A DNA stretch of 64,000 nucleotides from Lactococcus nasutitermitis. Lineage in GTDB: Bacteria; Bacillota; Bacilli; Lactobacillales; Streptococcaceae. Position numbers and translations under genes: made by a program. The stretch covers positions 282,193-346,192 of the forward strand of contig NZ_BOVQ01000003.1 in the NCBI RefSeq assembly GCF_018403765.1, read 5' to 3'. Below the pieces are notes generated by a model, which did not search any database, was not told the DNA's origin, and was given only the letters and a program-made list of their open reading frames with translations. Shown here one piece after another: positions 55,348-63,996 of the stretch. Within the stretch, counting starts at the first letter, position 1. Every line of letters begins with the position of its first letter.

Positions 55348-56943
55348 TTATTTAGCATAATCAATCGCACGTGTTTCGCGGATAACTGTTACCTTGATAT
55401 TTCCGGGGTAATCCATTTCGCTTTCAATGCGATTTTTGACATCACGTGCCAAAATTACAATCTGATCATCTGTGAGTTTATCAGGTTTTACCATCACGCG
55501 CACTTCACGTCCAGCTTGCAGAGCGAAGGCACTTTCAACACCATCAAAGCTTGTGGAAATATTTTCCAAATCACGTAAACGTTTGATGTAGTTTTCAATA
55601 GATTCGCGACGCGCTCCTGGTCTTGCTGCACTGAGTGCATCAGCTGCTGCAACTAAGACTGCAATAACAGAATTTGGTTCTGTATCATTGTGGTGGCTCG
55701 CGATTGTGTTGATAACAACTGGATTTTCCTTATACTTACGTGCAAGTTCTGTACCAATCTCGACGTGGCTTCCCTCAACTTCATGGTCAAGTGCTTTTCC
55801 GATATCATGTAAGAAACCAGCGCGTTTAGCAAGAGAAACATTTTCTCCCAGCTCAGCAGCCAAATTTCCTGCAATTGAAGCAACTTCCACAGAGTGGTCT
55901 AAGACATTTTGTCCATAAGAGGTACGGAAATGTAAGCGTCCCATGATTTTCATCAAGTCCGGATGAAGGTTATGTGCCCCAACCTCAAAAGCTGCTTGCT
56001 CCCCATATTCACGCATCTTATGATCCAGTGCTTTACGATTTTTCTCAACAAGTTCCTCGATACGCGCTGGGTGAATACGTCCATCTTGTACGAGTTGTTC
56101 AAGCGTCATCCGTGCGATTTCTCGACGAATAGGGTCAAATCCTGATAATACAACTGCTTCTGGTGTATCATCAATAATCACATCAATCCCCGTCAGAGCT
56201 TCAAAAGTACGAATATTACGACCTTCACGTCCAATAATCCGACCTTTCATACCATCATCTGGCAAGTTCACAACAGATACTGTTTGTTCAGCGACTGAGT
56301 CGCTAGATACACGTTGAATGGCAAGTGAAATAATATTTTTAGCACGTTTATCAGCTTCAGCTGTGGCTTTTTCTTCACTTGCACGAATCATCTGTGCCAT
56401 TTCTTTTGTCAATCCATCACGAGTTTCTGACAAAATAATGTCACGCGCATCATTCATTGATAACTGGGAAATGTGTTCCAGTTCTTGCTGTTTTTTCTCT
56501 TCAATATTTGAAAGTTCTTGCTCGCGCTTATTGAGAGTATCAGTCTTTTTACCGAGATTTTCTTCTTTGGAATCTAAGTTTCTTTCTTTTTTAGTAAGGG
56601 TATCATCCTTACGGTCCAAGACTTCTTCACGTTGGGTTAGGCGTTGTTCAGTTTCTTTTAACTCCTTACGTTCTTGCTTAAATTCATTTTCGATTTCACG
56701 ACGTTGCTTTTGTTCTTCTTCTTTGAGTGTGAGTTGCGCCTCTTTTTGGAAAGTTTGCGCTTCTTTTTTCAAAGTGTCTGCTTCACGTTTTGCTTGTGCC
56801 GTTATCTCATTTGCTTTATTTTCCGCTTCACTGAAAAGCGACTCTGCATCATGGTGATTTTTCCTGACATTTTGAGCATAAAAAATAAAAGCAATAGCTA
56901 ATACAATCACTAAGACGATTAGAACAATACTTAAAATGTTCAT
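55348..56943 (-). CDS. rny: Ribonuclease Y
   Basis: A membrane-anchored endoribonuclease that initiates mRNA decay. One N-terminal helix ([21 protein letters not shown]), a coiled coil of about 25-200, a KH domain ([25 protein letters not shown]) near 220 and an HD domain with [19 protein letters not shown] near 360. The 531 residues fit. The 308-bp gap upstream holds its promoter and leader, then metK terminators. Confidence 0.98.
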   Translation of the reverse strand: MNILSIVLIVLVIVLAIAFIFYAQNVRKNHHDAESLFSEAENKANEITAQAKREADTLKKEAQTFQKEAQLTLKEEEQKQRREIENEFKQERKELKETEQRLTQREEVLDRKDDTLTKKERNLDSKEENLGKKTDTLNKREQELSNIEEKKQQELEHISQLSMNDARDIILSETRDGLTKEMAQMIRASEEKATAEADKRAKNIISLAIQRVSSDSVAEQTVSVVNLPDDGMKGRIIGREGRNIRTFEALTGIDVIIDDTPEAVVLSGFDPIRREIARMTLEQLVQDGRIHPARIEELVEKNRKALDHKMREYGEQAAFEVGAHNLHPDLMKIMGRLHFRTSYGQNVLDHSVEVASIAGNLAAELGENVSLAKRAGFLHDIGKALDHEVEGSHVEIGTELARKYKENPVVINTIASHHNDTEPNSVIAVLVAAADALSAARPGARRESIENYIKRLRDLENISTSFDGVESAFALQAGREVRVMVKPDKLTDDQIVILARDVKNRIESEMDYPGNIKVTVIRETRAIDYAK

Positions 56944-57027
56944 ACGTCTCCTTTTTAAAGCCGAAACTGTTGCGGTTCAACAATTTTAGCGGTCTAATAG
57001 GTATCCTGTTATACAAGATACTTTCTT

Positions 57028-57056
57028 ATTGTACCATTTTTCATGATAATTTTCAA
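57028..57056 (-). promoter_or_regulatory. rny promoter
   Basis: TTGAAA (57056-57051), 17-bp spacer, TACAAT (57033-57028). The leader of about 75 nt contains a GTATC/GGATAC hairpin and a TTGTTG/CAACAG stem before AAGGAG. Confidence 0.75.
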
Positions 57057-57095
57057 TTAAGGGTTGAGCGTTTTCATTTTATGACTTTTTATTAT

Positions 57096-57135
57096 AAAAA
57101 AATGACTTTTTGATATTTTAAAAAGTCATTTTTGT
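57096..57135. terminator. Second hairpin downstream of metK
   Basis: AAAAATGACTTTTT / AAAAAGTCATTTTT around a short loop, with T-runs on both strands; acts as a back-up terminator. Confidence 0.6.
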
Positions 57136-57219
57136 TTTTTTATTGTTTGTAAAATGGGTACGTTTGTTCAAAAATTTATACTCGTCCACATCATTTTAGG
57201 TTAAATTAAAAAATCAGAC

Positions 57220-57247
57220 AAAAGGTCTTGAATAAACAAGACTTTTT
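57220..57247 (-). terminator. metK terminator
   Basis: AAGTCTTG / CAAGACCTT hairpin just after the metK stop. The T-tract on the minus strand is short (TTTT); the plus-strand tract is longer. Confidence 0.65.
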
Positions 57248-57251
57248 TATT

Positions 57252-58445
57252 TTATTTTCCAAGAACTGCTTTGAGTTCAGCAACTTTATCTGTATGTTCC
57301 CAAGGCAAATCAACATCTGTGCGACCGAAGTGACCGTAAGCTGCTGTTTGTCCGTAGATTGGACGGAGCAAGTCAAGCATTTTGATGATTCCTGCTGGGC
57401 GAAGGTCAAAGACTTTGCGGACAGCGGCGAGAAGTTCATCATCTGAAACTTTGCCTGTGCCGAAAGTTTCAACATTGATTGATGTTGGTGTTGCTACACC
57501 AATCGCATAGCTGAGCTGGATTTGTGCTTTGTCTGCAAGTCCAGCGGCAACGATATTTTTTGCGACATAGCGCGCGGCGTAGCTGGCTGAACGGTCAACT
57601 TTTGTGGCATCTTTTCCTGAGAATGCACCTCCACCGTGAGGCGCATAGCCGCCGTAAGTATCAACGATAATCTTACGTCCTGTCAAGCCTGAGTCACCTT
57701 GAGGACCTCCGACAACAAAACGGCCTGTTGGATTGATGAAATATTTTGTTTCATCATCGAGAAGTTCAGCTGGAATGACTGCTTTGATGACTTTTTCAAT
57801 CACGTCACTGTGAATTTGTTCTGCTGTTGCTTCGGCAGCGTGCTGTGTTGAAATAACGACAGTATCAATGCGTTTTGCTTTGTCATTTTCATCGTACTCG
57901 ACGGTAACTTGTGACTTTGCATCTGGACGGAGATAGCTGATTTCACCTGATTTGCGGAGGTCTGCAAGTTTTTTCACGAGTTTATGACTGAGTGAGATTG
58001 CAAGTGGCATATATTCTGCGGTTTCATTTGTTGCGAAACCAAACATCATACCTTGGTCACCAGCACCAATCAGGTCAAGTGGATCTTTATCTTCTTTGCC
58101 ACGTTCTTCGAGGGCATCATTGACACCTTGCGCGATGTCGGGAGATTGTTCAACGAGTGAGACGTGAACACCGACGGATTTATAGTCGAAGCCGTTTTCG
58201 CTATCTGTATAGCCAATCTTTTTGATGGTATCGCGGACAACACCTGCAATATCAACGTAAGCTGTGGTTGAAATTTCGCCAAAGACATTGACTGTTCCTG
58301 TGTAAACGACTGTTTCGCAGGCAACGTGTGCGTCTGGGTCTTGCGCGACAATCGCGTCAAGAATAGCATCTGAGATTTGGTCAGCGACTTTGTCTGGATG
58401 ACCTTCGGAAACGGATTCTGATGTGAATAAACGTTTTTCTGACAT
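57252..58445 (-). CDS. metK: S-adenosylmethionine synthetase
   Basis: Makes SAM from methionine and [24 protein letters not shown] near the start, [12 protein letters not shown] near 118 and the phosphate loop [19 protein letters not shown] near 260 are the two family signatures. 397 residues, normal. Translation is under an S(MK) box riboswitch whose SAM-bound fold hides the ribosome site. Confidence 0.99.
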   Translation of the reverse strand: MSEKRLFTSESVSEGHPDKVADQISDAILDAIVAQDPDAHVACETVVYTGTVNVFGEISTTAYVDIAGVVRDTIKKIGYTDSENGFDYKSVGVHVSLVEQSPDIAQGVNDALEERGKEDKDPLDLIGAGDQGMMFGFATNETAEYMPLAISLSHKLVKKLADLRKSGEISYLRPDAKSQVTVEYDENDKAKRIDTVVISTQHAAEATAEQIHSDVIEKVIKAVIPAELLDDETKYFINPTGRFVVGGPQGDSGLTGRKIIVDTYGGYAPHGGGAFSGKDATKVDRSASYAARYVAKNIVAAGLADKAQIQLSYAIGVATPTSINVETFGTGKVSDDELLAAVRKVFDLRPAGIIKMLDLLRPIYGQTAAYGHFGRTDVDLPWEHTDKVAELKAVLGK

Positions 58446-58446
58446 T

Positions 58447-58526
58447 TAATTTTTCCCCTACTTTCTTATTTTCGGTTACAGGAAACCGTTATCTGGGAAG
58501 ACAACGACCTTCGGAAATTGTAACTC
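58447..58526 (-). promoter_or_regulatory. S(MK) box (SAM-III) riboswitch before metK
   Basis: On the minus strand: GAGTTACAA, TTTCCGAAGG, CCTGTAACCGAAAA, then GGGG of the metK ribosome site. GTTACA/TGTAAC forms the main helix and the CCGAA...GGGG region the Shine-Dalgarno sequestering helix, as in the known Lactobacillales S(MK) box. SAM should shut off metK translation. A TGATAAAAT extended -10 lies immediately upstream. Confidence 0.9.
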
Positions 58527-58557
58527 TTATATTTTATCACAATTTGTAATTTTTTTG

Positions 58558-58577
58558 TTTTGACAGTTCTGTCAAAA
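58558..58577. repeat. Short palindromic repeat upstream of the metK promoter
   Basis: A perfect copy (TTTTGACAGTTCTGTCAAAA), about 20 bp upstream of the metK -10. Confidence 0.85.
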
Positions 58578-58597
58578 ACTTTTTTAGCTGGTTTATT

Positions 58598-58617
58598 TTT
58601 TGACAAAGCTGTCAAAA
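58598..58617. repeat. Short palindromic repeat abutting the cfa stop
   Basis: TTTTGACAAAGCTGTCAAAA; its last base touches the cfa stop codon. With the copy at 58558 it may terminate cfa transcription. Confidence 0.8.
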
Positions 58618-59829
58618 TTAATTTTTGTACATATAGTCGCGAGTCAATGGCAGATTTTGCCCTGAAGCGCCTTTTGTCACGAGAAATTGGATGACGTCAA
58701 TATTGCCTGCTTCAAAACTTGCGGCACAGGCGAGTAAATATAAATCCCACATCCGTGCAAAGGGTTTCCCCATGTCTTTGACAACTTCGTCAAAAACTTT
58801 TTTATAGTTGGCATCCCAGATTTCCAGTGTTTTTTGGTAATGACGGCGAAGTGGTTCCAAATCATCCAGCTGCAAACCGGCTGTCATGATATGATTGACC
58901 TGCTCAGCGACGTTGGGAATGTAACCTCCAGGGAAAATATATTTTTCGATGAATGGGTCAACACCTGCACCATAATGCTGTCCTGTAATTCCGTGAATTA
59001 AGGCGCGCCCATTTGGTTTCAAGTAGTCATAAACTTTTTGGAAATACATTCCGAGATTTTCTTTGCCGACGTGCTCGAACATCCCGACAGAAGTGATATA
59101 GTCAAAATCGCCATCTTTCAAATCACGATAATCTGTCAGATAAACTTTTATTTTATCCTCTAAACCAAGGTCTTCAACGCGTTTGCGTACAAAATAATAT
59201 TGTTCTTCGGAAAGTGTGACTCCAACTGCTTCAAGACCGTATTCTTGAGCTGCTGTGATGATGAGCGTTCCCCAGCCACAGCCAATATCCAACAAACGTC
59301 CGCCTGTTTGGCTGTTTAATTTGTCCAAAATATGATGAACTTTAGCTTTTTGCGCATCTTCAAGGCTTGTATCTTCCGTTTCAAAATAAGCACACGAGTA
59401 AGTCATCGTTGGGTCGAGCCATTTTTTATAGAAATCATTTCCGATGTCATAATGACTGTGAATATCTTCACGTGTTTCTTTTTGTGAATGTCCGTGCATC
59501 AGTTTTGAGAGACCTTTAAAACCGCTCTGATCCGTCAAAAATGAACCAGATTTGCGATAAGCGGAGGTAATCAATGCCTGAACATCGCCCTCAATATCAA
59601 TGTCTTCATTCATGTAAGCTTCCGCAAGAAAGAGCGTTGGCATTCCCATGAAATCCGTTAAAGAGAATTTTTTATTCAGTTTAATGTGCGCTTGTGGCAG
59701 TCCTTCGCCGTAGTTTTCTGTTTTTCCATTCCAATAAGTGACGCTGACAGGAATGTCAAAGGCTTGTGACAGCGCGCGATTTAAAATTGCTTTTTCTAAT
59801 ACCATTAGAGATTTATTCGTTCCTTTCAT
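58618..59829 (-). CDS. cfa: Cyclopropane-fatty-acyl-phospholipid synthase
   Basis: Adds a methylene bridge from SAM to unsaturated acyl chains, giving acid and cold resistance. The SAM motif is GGRLLDIGCGWGTLIITAA near residue 165; HYDIGNDFYKKWLDPTMTYSCAYF, FDYITSVGMFEHVGKEN and PGGYIPNV are family motifs. 403 residues. ATG 59829 has GGAAAAG. It lies next to metK, whose product it uses. Confidence 0.97.
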   Translation of the reverse strand: MKGTNKSLMVLEKAILNRALSQAFDIPVSVTYWNGKTENYGEGLPQAHIKLNKKFSLTDFMGMPTLFLAEAYMNEDIDIEGDVQALITSAYRKSGSFLTDQSGFKGLSKLMHGHSQKETREDIHSHYDIGNDFYKKWLDPTMTYSCAYFETEDTSLEDAQKAKVHHILDKLNSQTGGRLLDIGCGWGTLIITAAQEYGLEAVGVTLSEEQYYFVRKRVEDLGLEDKIKVYLTDYRDLKDGDFDYITSVGMFEHVGKENLGMYFQKVYDYLKPNGRALIHGITGQHYGAGVDPFIEKYIFPGGYIPNVAEQVNHIMTAGLQLDDLEPLRRHYQKTLEIWDANYKKVFDEVVKDMGKPFARMWDLYLLACAASFEAGNIDVIQFLVTKGASGQNLPLTRDYMYKN

Positions 59830-59855
59830 TCTTTTCCAATTTTAGTTATACGCCA

Positions 59856-59875
59856 CTTTGACAGATTTGTCAAAG
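59856..59875. repeat. Short palindromic repeat between cfa and birA
   Basis: CTTTGACAGATTTGTCAAAG; symmetric, with both outer T/A pairs changed to C/G. Confidence 0.6.
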
Positions 59876-59919
59876 ACTTGCTACCGAAATACGCTTTGCT
59901 GTAAATTTTCTGTCAATTT

Positions 59920-59928
59920 TGCTATAAT
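59920..59928 (+). promoter_or_regulatory. birA extended -10 promoter (leaderless)
   Basis: TGCTATAAT followed by exactly six T and ATG 59935; no ribosome site is present. Confidence 0.7.
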
Positions 59929-59934
59929 TTTTTT

Positions 59935-60684
59935 ATGGAAAAATTAGATAAAGATTTGATTTTGATGAGAAATCCTTGGCTTACTGATGTGAAAATTACC
60001 GAGGAATCTGTTTCCACGCAAATGGACGCAAAAGCTGATAATCATGAAAATACGCTCTATATGACCGAAAATCAACTGGGAACTTACGGACGTTTTGGCA
60101 GGCGATATTTTGCGACAGACACGGGCGGTATCTACATGAGCCTGCTTCTCAAAGCTTCTAGCAGACTGAGCGAGCTTCCCGAATACACGCTGTTGACCGC
60201 TGCAGCTATCGTTACAGCTATCGAAAAACTGACTAACAAGCAGCCACAAATAAAATGGGTCAACGACATTTATCTGGACAATAAAAAGTTCGTCGGCATT
60301 CTCGCTGAGTCTTCTGTCAGTTTTGACAGTTCTGTCAAAATTATTATAGGTGTTGGAATTAACTTTTCAATCACGGATTTTCCTATTGATTTGCGTGAAA
60401 AAGCAACGTCACTTTTTACAGAAAATCCTCCCACGATTTCGCGCTCTGAGCTGGTTGCTGAGATTCTATCAGAGTTCCATCGTTTAGAAAATGACGACTT
60501 TTACAACATTTACAAAGCGCATTCATTCATTTTGGGCAAGCAAGTCGAGTTTGAACAAAATGGTATTCATTATGAAGGACAAGCTGTTGATTTGACGGAA
60601 AATGGCGAACTGATTGTTCATTTACTTACCGGCGAAGAAAAAATTCTTTCTAGTGGCGAAATTTCATTAAAAAAATGGACTTGA
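59935..60684 (+). CDS. birA: Biotin--[acetyl-CoA-carboxylase] ligase (monofunctional)
   Basis: Attaches biotin to carrier proteins. The catalytic core is intact: STQMDAKA, TYGRFGRRYFATDTGGIYMSLLL (the biotinyl-AMP loop), KWVNDIYLDNKKFVGILAE and GVGINFS, plus a small C-terminal SH3-like domain. There is no N-terminal helix-turn-helix, so it is not a repressor. A perfect repeat copy (60321-60340) encodes SFDSSVKIIIGVG near residue 132, close to the active core. It is probably a leaderless mRNA. Confidence 0.93.
   Translation: MEKLDKDLILMRNPWLTDVKITEESVSTQMDAKADNHENTLYMTENQLGTYGRFGRRYFATDTGGIYMSLLLKASSRLSELPEYTLLTAAAIVTAIEKLTNKQPQIKWVNDIYLDNKKFVGILAESSVSFDSSVKIIIGVGINFSITDFPIDLREKATSLFTENPPTISRSELVAEILSEFHRLENDDFYNIYKAHSFILGKQVEFEQNGIHYEGQAVDLTENGELIVHLLTGEEKILSSGEISLKKWT
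60321..60340. repeat. Short palindromic repeat inside birA
   Basis: TTTTGACAGTTCTGTCAAAA, read F-D-S-S-V-K between two core strands. Confidence 0.85.
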
Positions 60685-60700
60685 ATGAGTCCATTTTTTT
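60669..60700 (+). terminator. birA terminator
   Basis: AATGGAC / GTCCATT with T7 on the plus strand, overlapping the end of the gene. Confidence 0.85.
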
Positions 60701-60703
60701 ACA

Positions 60704-60726
60704 ATTTATTATTATTATTATTATTT
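60704..60726. repeat. ATT trinucleotide tract
   Basis: About seven ATT units directly before the AGGAGGG site of the small frame at 60743. Confidence 0.75.
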
Positions 60727-60742
60727 AGGAGGGCAGTTTAAG

Positions 60743-60847
60743 GTGATACCGCACCAGATTATTAAAAATTTATGTGAATTCACTTTTGACAAAGCTGTCA
60801 AAAATGATAATTATGAGAATTTGTTTTTGACTGTTCTGTCAAAATAA
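60743..60847 (+). CDS. Possible 34-aa ORF with a strong ribosome site, made largely of repeats
   Basis: GTG 60743 follows AGGAGGG (60727-60733) with a 9-nt spacer, an unusually good site with no other gene to serve. The product would read VIPHQIIKNLCEFTFDKAVK then NDNYENLFLTVLSK. Two repeat copies supply FDKAVK and LTVLSK, so most of its second half is repeat-derived. It may be a real small peptide, a gene remnant, or chance. No homologue is recognised. Confidence 0.3.
   Translation: MIPHQIIKNLCEFTFDKAVKNDNYENLFLTVLSK
60784..60803. repeat. Short palindromic repeat, first of a pair
   Basis: TTTTGACAAAGCTGTCAAAA, in the frame of the possible 34-aa ORF. Confidence 0.78.
60825..60844. repeat. 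Short palindromic repeat, second of a pair
   Basis: TTTTGACTGTTCTGTCAAAA, 41 bp from the first copy and 12 bp from the PspC gene stop. Confidence 0.75.
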
Positions 60848-60855
60848 GATTTATA

Positions 60856-61308
60856 TTAAAAATCAGACCAATCTTCTTCTTTTTCTTCAGCAGGTTCTGC
60901 TTCTTTCATTTTACGACCTGTATTGTCTGAATCTTTCCAAGAAGTATTCCAGCTATCATTTGAACGTGTTTCATTCCATGAGCCTGACCATTTATCTTCA
61001 TATTTACGTGCTTTTTCTTCAAATTTGCGATTCCATTTTTCAGCTTTACGATTAATTTTATCTTCCCATTTATTTTCTGAGCTTTGGTAATCTTGACGAT
61101 AATTCCGCCGACCTGCACTTGGCATAATCCAGCTCGCTACAAAATAAATCAGAATCAAACTTCCCATACTACTGAAAGCCAAAATAACATAGAGGATTCG
61201 CAGAATTGTTACCACATCTGATCCCCAGCCAAAATATTCACAAATTCCAGCAATGACACCACTCACCATCCGATTATCGGATGATTTTGTTAATTGTCTT
61301 GAATTCAT
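60856..61308 (-). CDS. PspC domain envelope-stress protein
   Basis: A 150-residue membrane protein. The PspC domain is at residues 8-62: SSDNRMVSGVIAGICEYFGWGSDVVTILRILYVIL with a following helix (GSLILIYFVASWIMP). A long charged cytoplasmic tail (EDKINRKAEKWNRKFEEKARKYEDKW) follows. Such genes are part of cell-envelope stress regulons (CesSR/LiaR-type) in lactococci. It is downstream of the DUF4097 gene, probably the same operon. Confidence 0.9.
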   Translation of the reverse strand: MNSRQLTKSSDNRMVSGVIAGICEYFGWGSDVVTILRILYVILAFSSMGSLILIYFVASWIMPSAGRRNYRQDYQSSENKWEDKINRKAEKWNRKFEEKARKYEDKWSGSWNETRSNDSWNTSWKDSDNTGRKMKEAEPAEEKEEDWSDF

Positions 61309-61455
61309 TTTCTTAGTCCTTTCTAATCAAATTTTAATTTCCGCTAGGAATTATCAAACGAGCAATGATATTCTTCCAGTCCCCCAACCGAAGAATATAT
61401 CCAGATATTAGATTTTACTAATTTTTTATCATCAAGAATAGTGGATATTCTCATT
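61309..61455 (-). other. Hairpin in the gap between DUF4097 and PspC genes
   Basis: ATATTCTTC and GAAGAATAT pair (about 61368-61401) around a loop with GGGGG. No T-run follows, so it is probably a processing or stability structure inside a bicistronic mRNA. Confidence 0.45.
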
Positions 61456-62565
61456 TTAATCAATATCTTTCAACCAAATAGTACCTGATTTTGTTTCAAG
61501 TTCAAAAGTTAAAGTATTTTCACCAGAACGGACAACAGCAGCACCGTTGCGACCAGCTTCAAAAGGATTATCCAAATTCAAACGTGTTTTATAGCTTCCA
61601 AAGATTGTCCGAACGTGACCAACAAGCCCCAGAGCTTCCGGCACAGACACTTTGATATCGCCATTCACATTTTTCACATTGAGTTTGCGCGCACCAACAG
61701 AAGACTCAGTAACTAGAATATTCCCATTAACCAAGCTCAAATCCGCTGTTTCAAAGTCATTGGTCACACGGAAATTTCCATTGATTGAGTTCAAATTCAT
61801 CTCTGTAGAACGTCCGTCAATAGCCTTGATTTCGCCATTTTTAGTTGTCACGGTCAAGCTTTTACTTGTCGTTTCTTTCAGCTCAACATCACCATTGACC
61901 TGGCTGACTTCAATCACATCTGCCACCAATTTCTCAACTTCGATTTCGCCATGTAAGACATTTAACGCAACTTTATCGTATGATTTTTCAGGCAAATAAA
62001 GTTCAACCTCTGCGGAAATACGACCAGAAGTTGTGATTTCCAAAATATTATCAATCACTTCAAGCGTTGTTTTTTCAGCAACATAAGCATCAACATCGCC
62101 ATTTTCAACAGCACCATAAACTTTATATTGCACTTTTACGTGCGCATTTTCACCTGGTTTTACAGCTATCTTACCATTTTTAACGTCAAGATTAACCGCT
62201 GAAAATTCGCCATCAATGTCTTTTTCAATTTCCGTAGAAACTGATTTCACTTTTGGAAAACCATTGCCAAAGTCAATATTATCATCCACTGATTTCGCAA
62301 CACCTTTGAAAACCTCTTTACTCTTTTCAAATAAATTTTCAAAAGTATTCTTCATCGAATCAGCAAAGTCAACATTATGATTAACATAGCCCTCTTTATC
62401 TGTGTAGCTAAACTTGCTACTACCATCACTTGCATCATCAGCAGTGTCGCCCTGATTATCCTCGCCTGTCAAGTTAGCTTTCTCAAGCAATTCCAGCGCT
62501 TCGTCCTCGGAAATGATACCACGACGCATCAAATCCATAATTCTATCTTTTTTATTATTAGCCAT
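61456..62565 (-). CDS. DUF4097 beta-strand repeat protein with N-terminal SHOCT-like helix
   Basis: A 369-residue protein. The first 35 residues (KKDRIMDLMRRGIISEDEALELLEKA) match the SHOCT-like segment often placed before DUF4097. From about residue 110 a repeated beta-helix with NGKIAVKPGEN, NGDVEL, NGEIKAIDG, NGNFRVTND, NGNILVTES and NGDIKVSV is visible, each unit holding an NG turn. The family occurs next to PspC in envelope-stress operons. No membrane segment is seen. Confidence 0.87.
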   Translation of the reverse strand: MANNKKDRIMDLMRRGIISEDEALELLEKANLTGEDNQGDTADDASDGSSKFSYTDKEGYVNHNVDFADSMKNTFENLFEKSKEVFKGVAKSVDDNIDFGNGFPKVKSVSTEIEKDIDGEFSAVNLDVKNGKIAVKPGENAHVKVQYKVYGAVENGDVDAYVAEKTTLEVIDNILEITTSGRISAEVELYLPEKSYDKVALNVLHGEIEVEKLVADVIEVSQVNGDVELKETTSKSLTVTTKNGEIKAIDGRSTEMNLNSINGNFRVTNDFETADLSLVNGNILVTESSVGARKLNVKNVNGDIKVSVPEALGLVGHVRTIFGSYKTRLNLDNPFEAGRNGAAVVRSGENTLTFELETKSGTIWLKDID

Positions 62566-62648
62566 TTTTATTCCTTCCTGTTATAGAAACCTATGGTAAT
62601 GAAGTTCATCAACTTCTACACTCTTATTATCTCACTATTTTTATCAAA

Positions 62649-62672
62649 AAAACTCAGTCTTTGGACTGATTT
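62649..62672 (-). terminator. Second terminator downstream of fba
   Basis: TCAGTCC / GGACTGA-type hairpin (TCAGTC arms) with T7 on the minus strand. Confidence 0.65.
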
Positions 62673-62684
62673 TTAAAAAATATT

Positions 62685-62704
62685 TTTTGACAGAACTGTC
62701 AAAA
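62685..62704. repeat. Short palindromic repeat between two fba terminators
   Basis: A perfect copy (TTTTGACAGAACTGTCAAAA). Confidence 0.85.
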
Positions 62705-62715
62705 TTTTCAAGACA

Positions 62716-62745
62716 GAAAAAAAGTTTGTCAAAACTGACAAACTT
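62716..62745 (-). terminator. fba terminator
   Basis: AAGTTTGTCA / TGACAAACTT with T7 on the minus strand. Confidence 0.85.
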
Positions 62746-62771
62746 CTTCCATTTACTCAAGTTAAAACAAC

Positions 62772-63653
62772 TTAAGCTTTATTTGCTGAACCAAATACAT
62801 CAATACGTTCTTCAACAGAAGCAGTGATAGCATCAAATCCAGGTTTCAAGAATTTACGTGGATCAAAGAGTTTCTTCTTCATGTATTCTTCTTCGTTAGC
62901 GTTAAATACACCAACGTGTTCGCGCATAGCAGCACAGAAAGCAAGTTGACATTCAGTATTAACATTTACTTTAGCCACACCAAGCTTGATAGCAGCACGG
63001 ATTTGGTCATCAGGAATACCTGAACCGCCGTGAAGTACAAGTGGAACACCAGGCAAAGCATCTGTCAATTTTTCCAAATGGTCAAGATGGAGACCTTTCC
63101 AGTTAGCAGGATAAGGACCGTGAATATTACCAATACCAGCAGCCAAGAAATCAACTCCCAAAGCAGCCATACGAACAGCATCTTCAACAGGTGCCAATTC
63201 ACCATCACCAACGATACCATCTTCTTCACCACCGATAGTACCAACTTCACATTCTACAGAAATACCTTTAGCATGAGCTTTAGCGATAACATCTTCCGCT
63301 TTTTCAAGGTTTTCTTCGATTGGAAGAGCTGAACCATCAAACATCAATGAAGAATATCCAACTTCGATACATTCCAAAGCTGCTTCATAGTTACCATGGT
63401 CAAGATGGATAGCAACAGGAACTGTAATTCCCATAGATTCTACAAGATCAGTAATAAGGTCTTTACAAAGTTTGTAACCACCCATATATTTTGCAGCACC
63501 CATAGAAGTTTGGATTAAAACTGGAGTTTTCTTAGCTTCTGCTGCGCGCAAGATAGCTTGAGTCCACTCAAGATTGTTTGTGTTAAAGCCACCAATAGCG
63601 TAGCCATTATCACGAGCTGCTTTAACAAATTTTTCTGCTGAAACGATTGCCAT
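62772..63653 (-). CDS. fba: Fructose-bisphosphate aldolase, class II
   Basis: The glycolytic zinc aldolase. MAIVSAEKFVKAARDNGYAI opens it; zinc ligands are in HLDHGNYEAALECIEVG near residue 80, GIGNIHGPYP near 178 and LVLHGGSGIPDDQI near 208. Codon use is strongly biased. ATG 63653 follows GGAGG and gives the usual 293 residues; an upstream extension is leader. Monocistronic with its own promoter. Confidence 0.98.
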   Translation of the reverse strand: MAIVSAEKFVKAARDNGYAIGGFNTNNLEWTQAILRAAEAKKTPVLIQTSMGAAKYMGGYKLCKDLITDLVESMGITVPVAIHLDHGNYEAALECIEVGYSSLMFDGSALPIEENLEKAEDVIAKAHAKGISVECEVGTIGGEEDGIVGDGELAPVEDAVRMAALGVDFLAAGIGNIHGPYPANWKGLHLDHLEKLTDALPGVPLVLHGGSGIPDDQIRAAIKLGVAKVNVNTECQLAFCAAMREHVGVFNANEEEYMKKKLFDPRKFLKPGFDAITASVEERIDVFGSANKA

Positions 63654-63707
63654 TTCAATTTCCTCCGATATATTTAGACTGTCATCAGCCTTTTTTTCTA
63701 CAGAACT

Positions 63708-63716
63708 ATTATAGCA
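63708..63716 (-). promoter_or_regulatory. fba promoter (extended -10)
   Basis: TGCTATAAT on the minus strand, about 55 bp before fba; the -35 is poor. Confidence 0.6.
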
Positions 63717-63763
63717 TTTTGTGAATTTTTTTTCTAGTATGAGCTGCCAAAATTCCATTTTTC

Positions 63764-63799
63764 ACAAAATAAAAGAGTAGATATAAATCTACTCTTTTT
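63764..63799 (-). terminator. tRNA operon terminator
   Basis: AAAAGAGTAGA / TCTACTCTTTT stem with a T-rich tail on the minus strand, 4 nt past the tRNA-Leu end. Confidence 0.85.
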
Positions 63800-63803
63800 C
63801 CAG

Positions 63804-63888
63804 TGCGGAAGACGGGACTTGAACCCGTACTCCAGATAATGGAAAAGGATTTTAAGTCCTTCGTGTCTGCCGATTCCACCACTCCCGC
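63804..63888 (-). tRNA. tRNA-Leu (anticodon TAA)
   Basis: An 85-nt gene with a 7-bp acceptor stem (GCGGGAG / CTTCCGC with one G-T), a long variable arm typical of class II tRNAs, GGTTCAAGTCC in the T arm and the anticodon loop CTTAAAA, anticodon TAA. CCA is not encoded. Confidence 0.95.
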
Positions 63889-63900
63889 ATATTTTCAAAA

Positions 63901-63917
63901 CTCTCCCATTGGGAGAG
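63901..63917 (-). other. Hairpin between the two tRNA genes
   Basis: CTCTCCCA / TGGGAGAG perfect stem with minimal loop; a likely processing or pause structure. Confidence 0.5.
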
Positions 63918-63924
63918 CAACTCA

Positions 63925-63996
63925 AGCGAACGACGGGATTCGAACCCGCGACCCCAACCATGGCAAGGTTGTATTCTACCACTGAACTACGTTCGC
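63925..63996 (-). tRNA. tRNA-Gly (anticodon GCC)
   Basis: A 72-nt gene with GCGAACG / CGTTCGC acceptor, GGTTCGAATCC in the T arm and the anticodon loop TTGCCAT, anticodon GCC; the discriminator is U, as usual for glycine. CCA is not encoded. Confidence 0.95.

Noticed and set aside
56318..56857. A 179-codon plus-strand Ser/Phe/Cys-rich frame
   Set aside because: Complement of the Glu/Lys-rich coiled coil of RNase Y, a well-known source of long false frames.
63734..63985. Open frames on both strands over the tRNA genes
   Set aside because: They read through the tRNA-Leu and tRNA-Gly genes, have no ribosome site, and give tRNA-derived peptides of the kind often mis-annotated as proteins.
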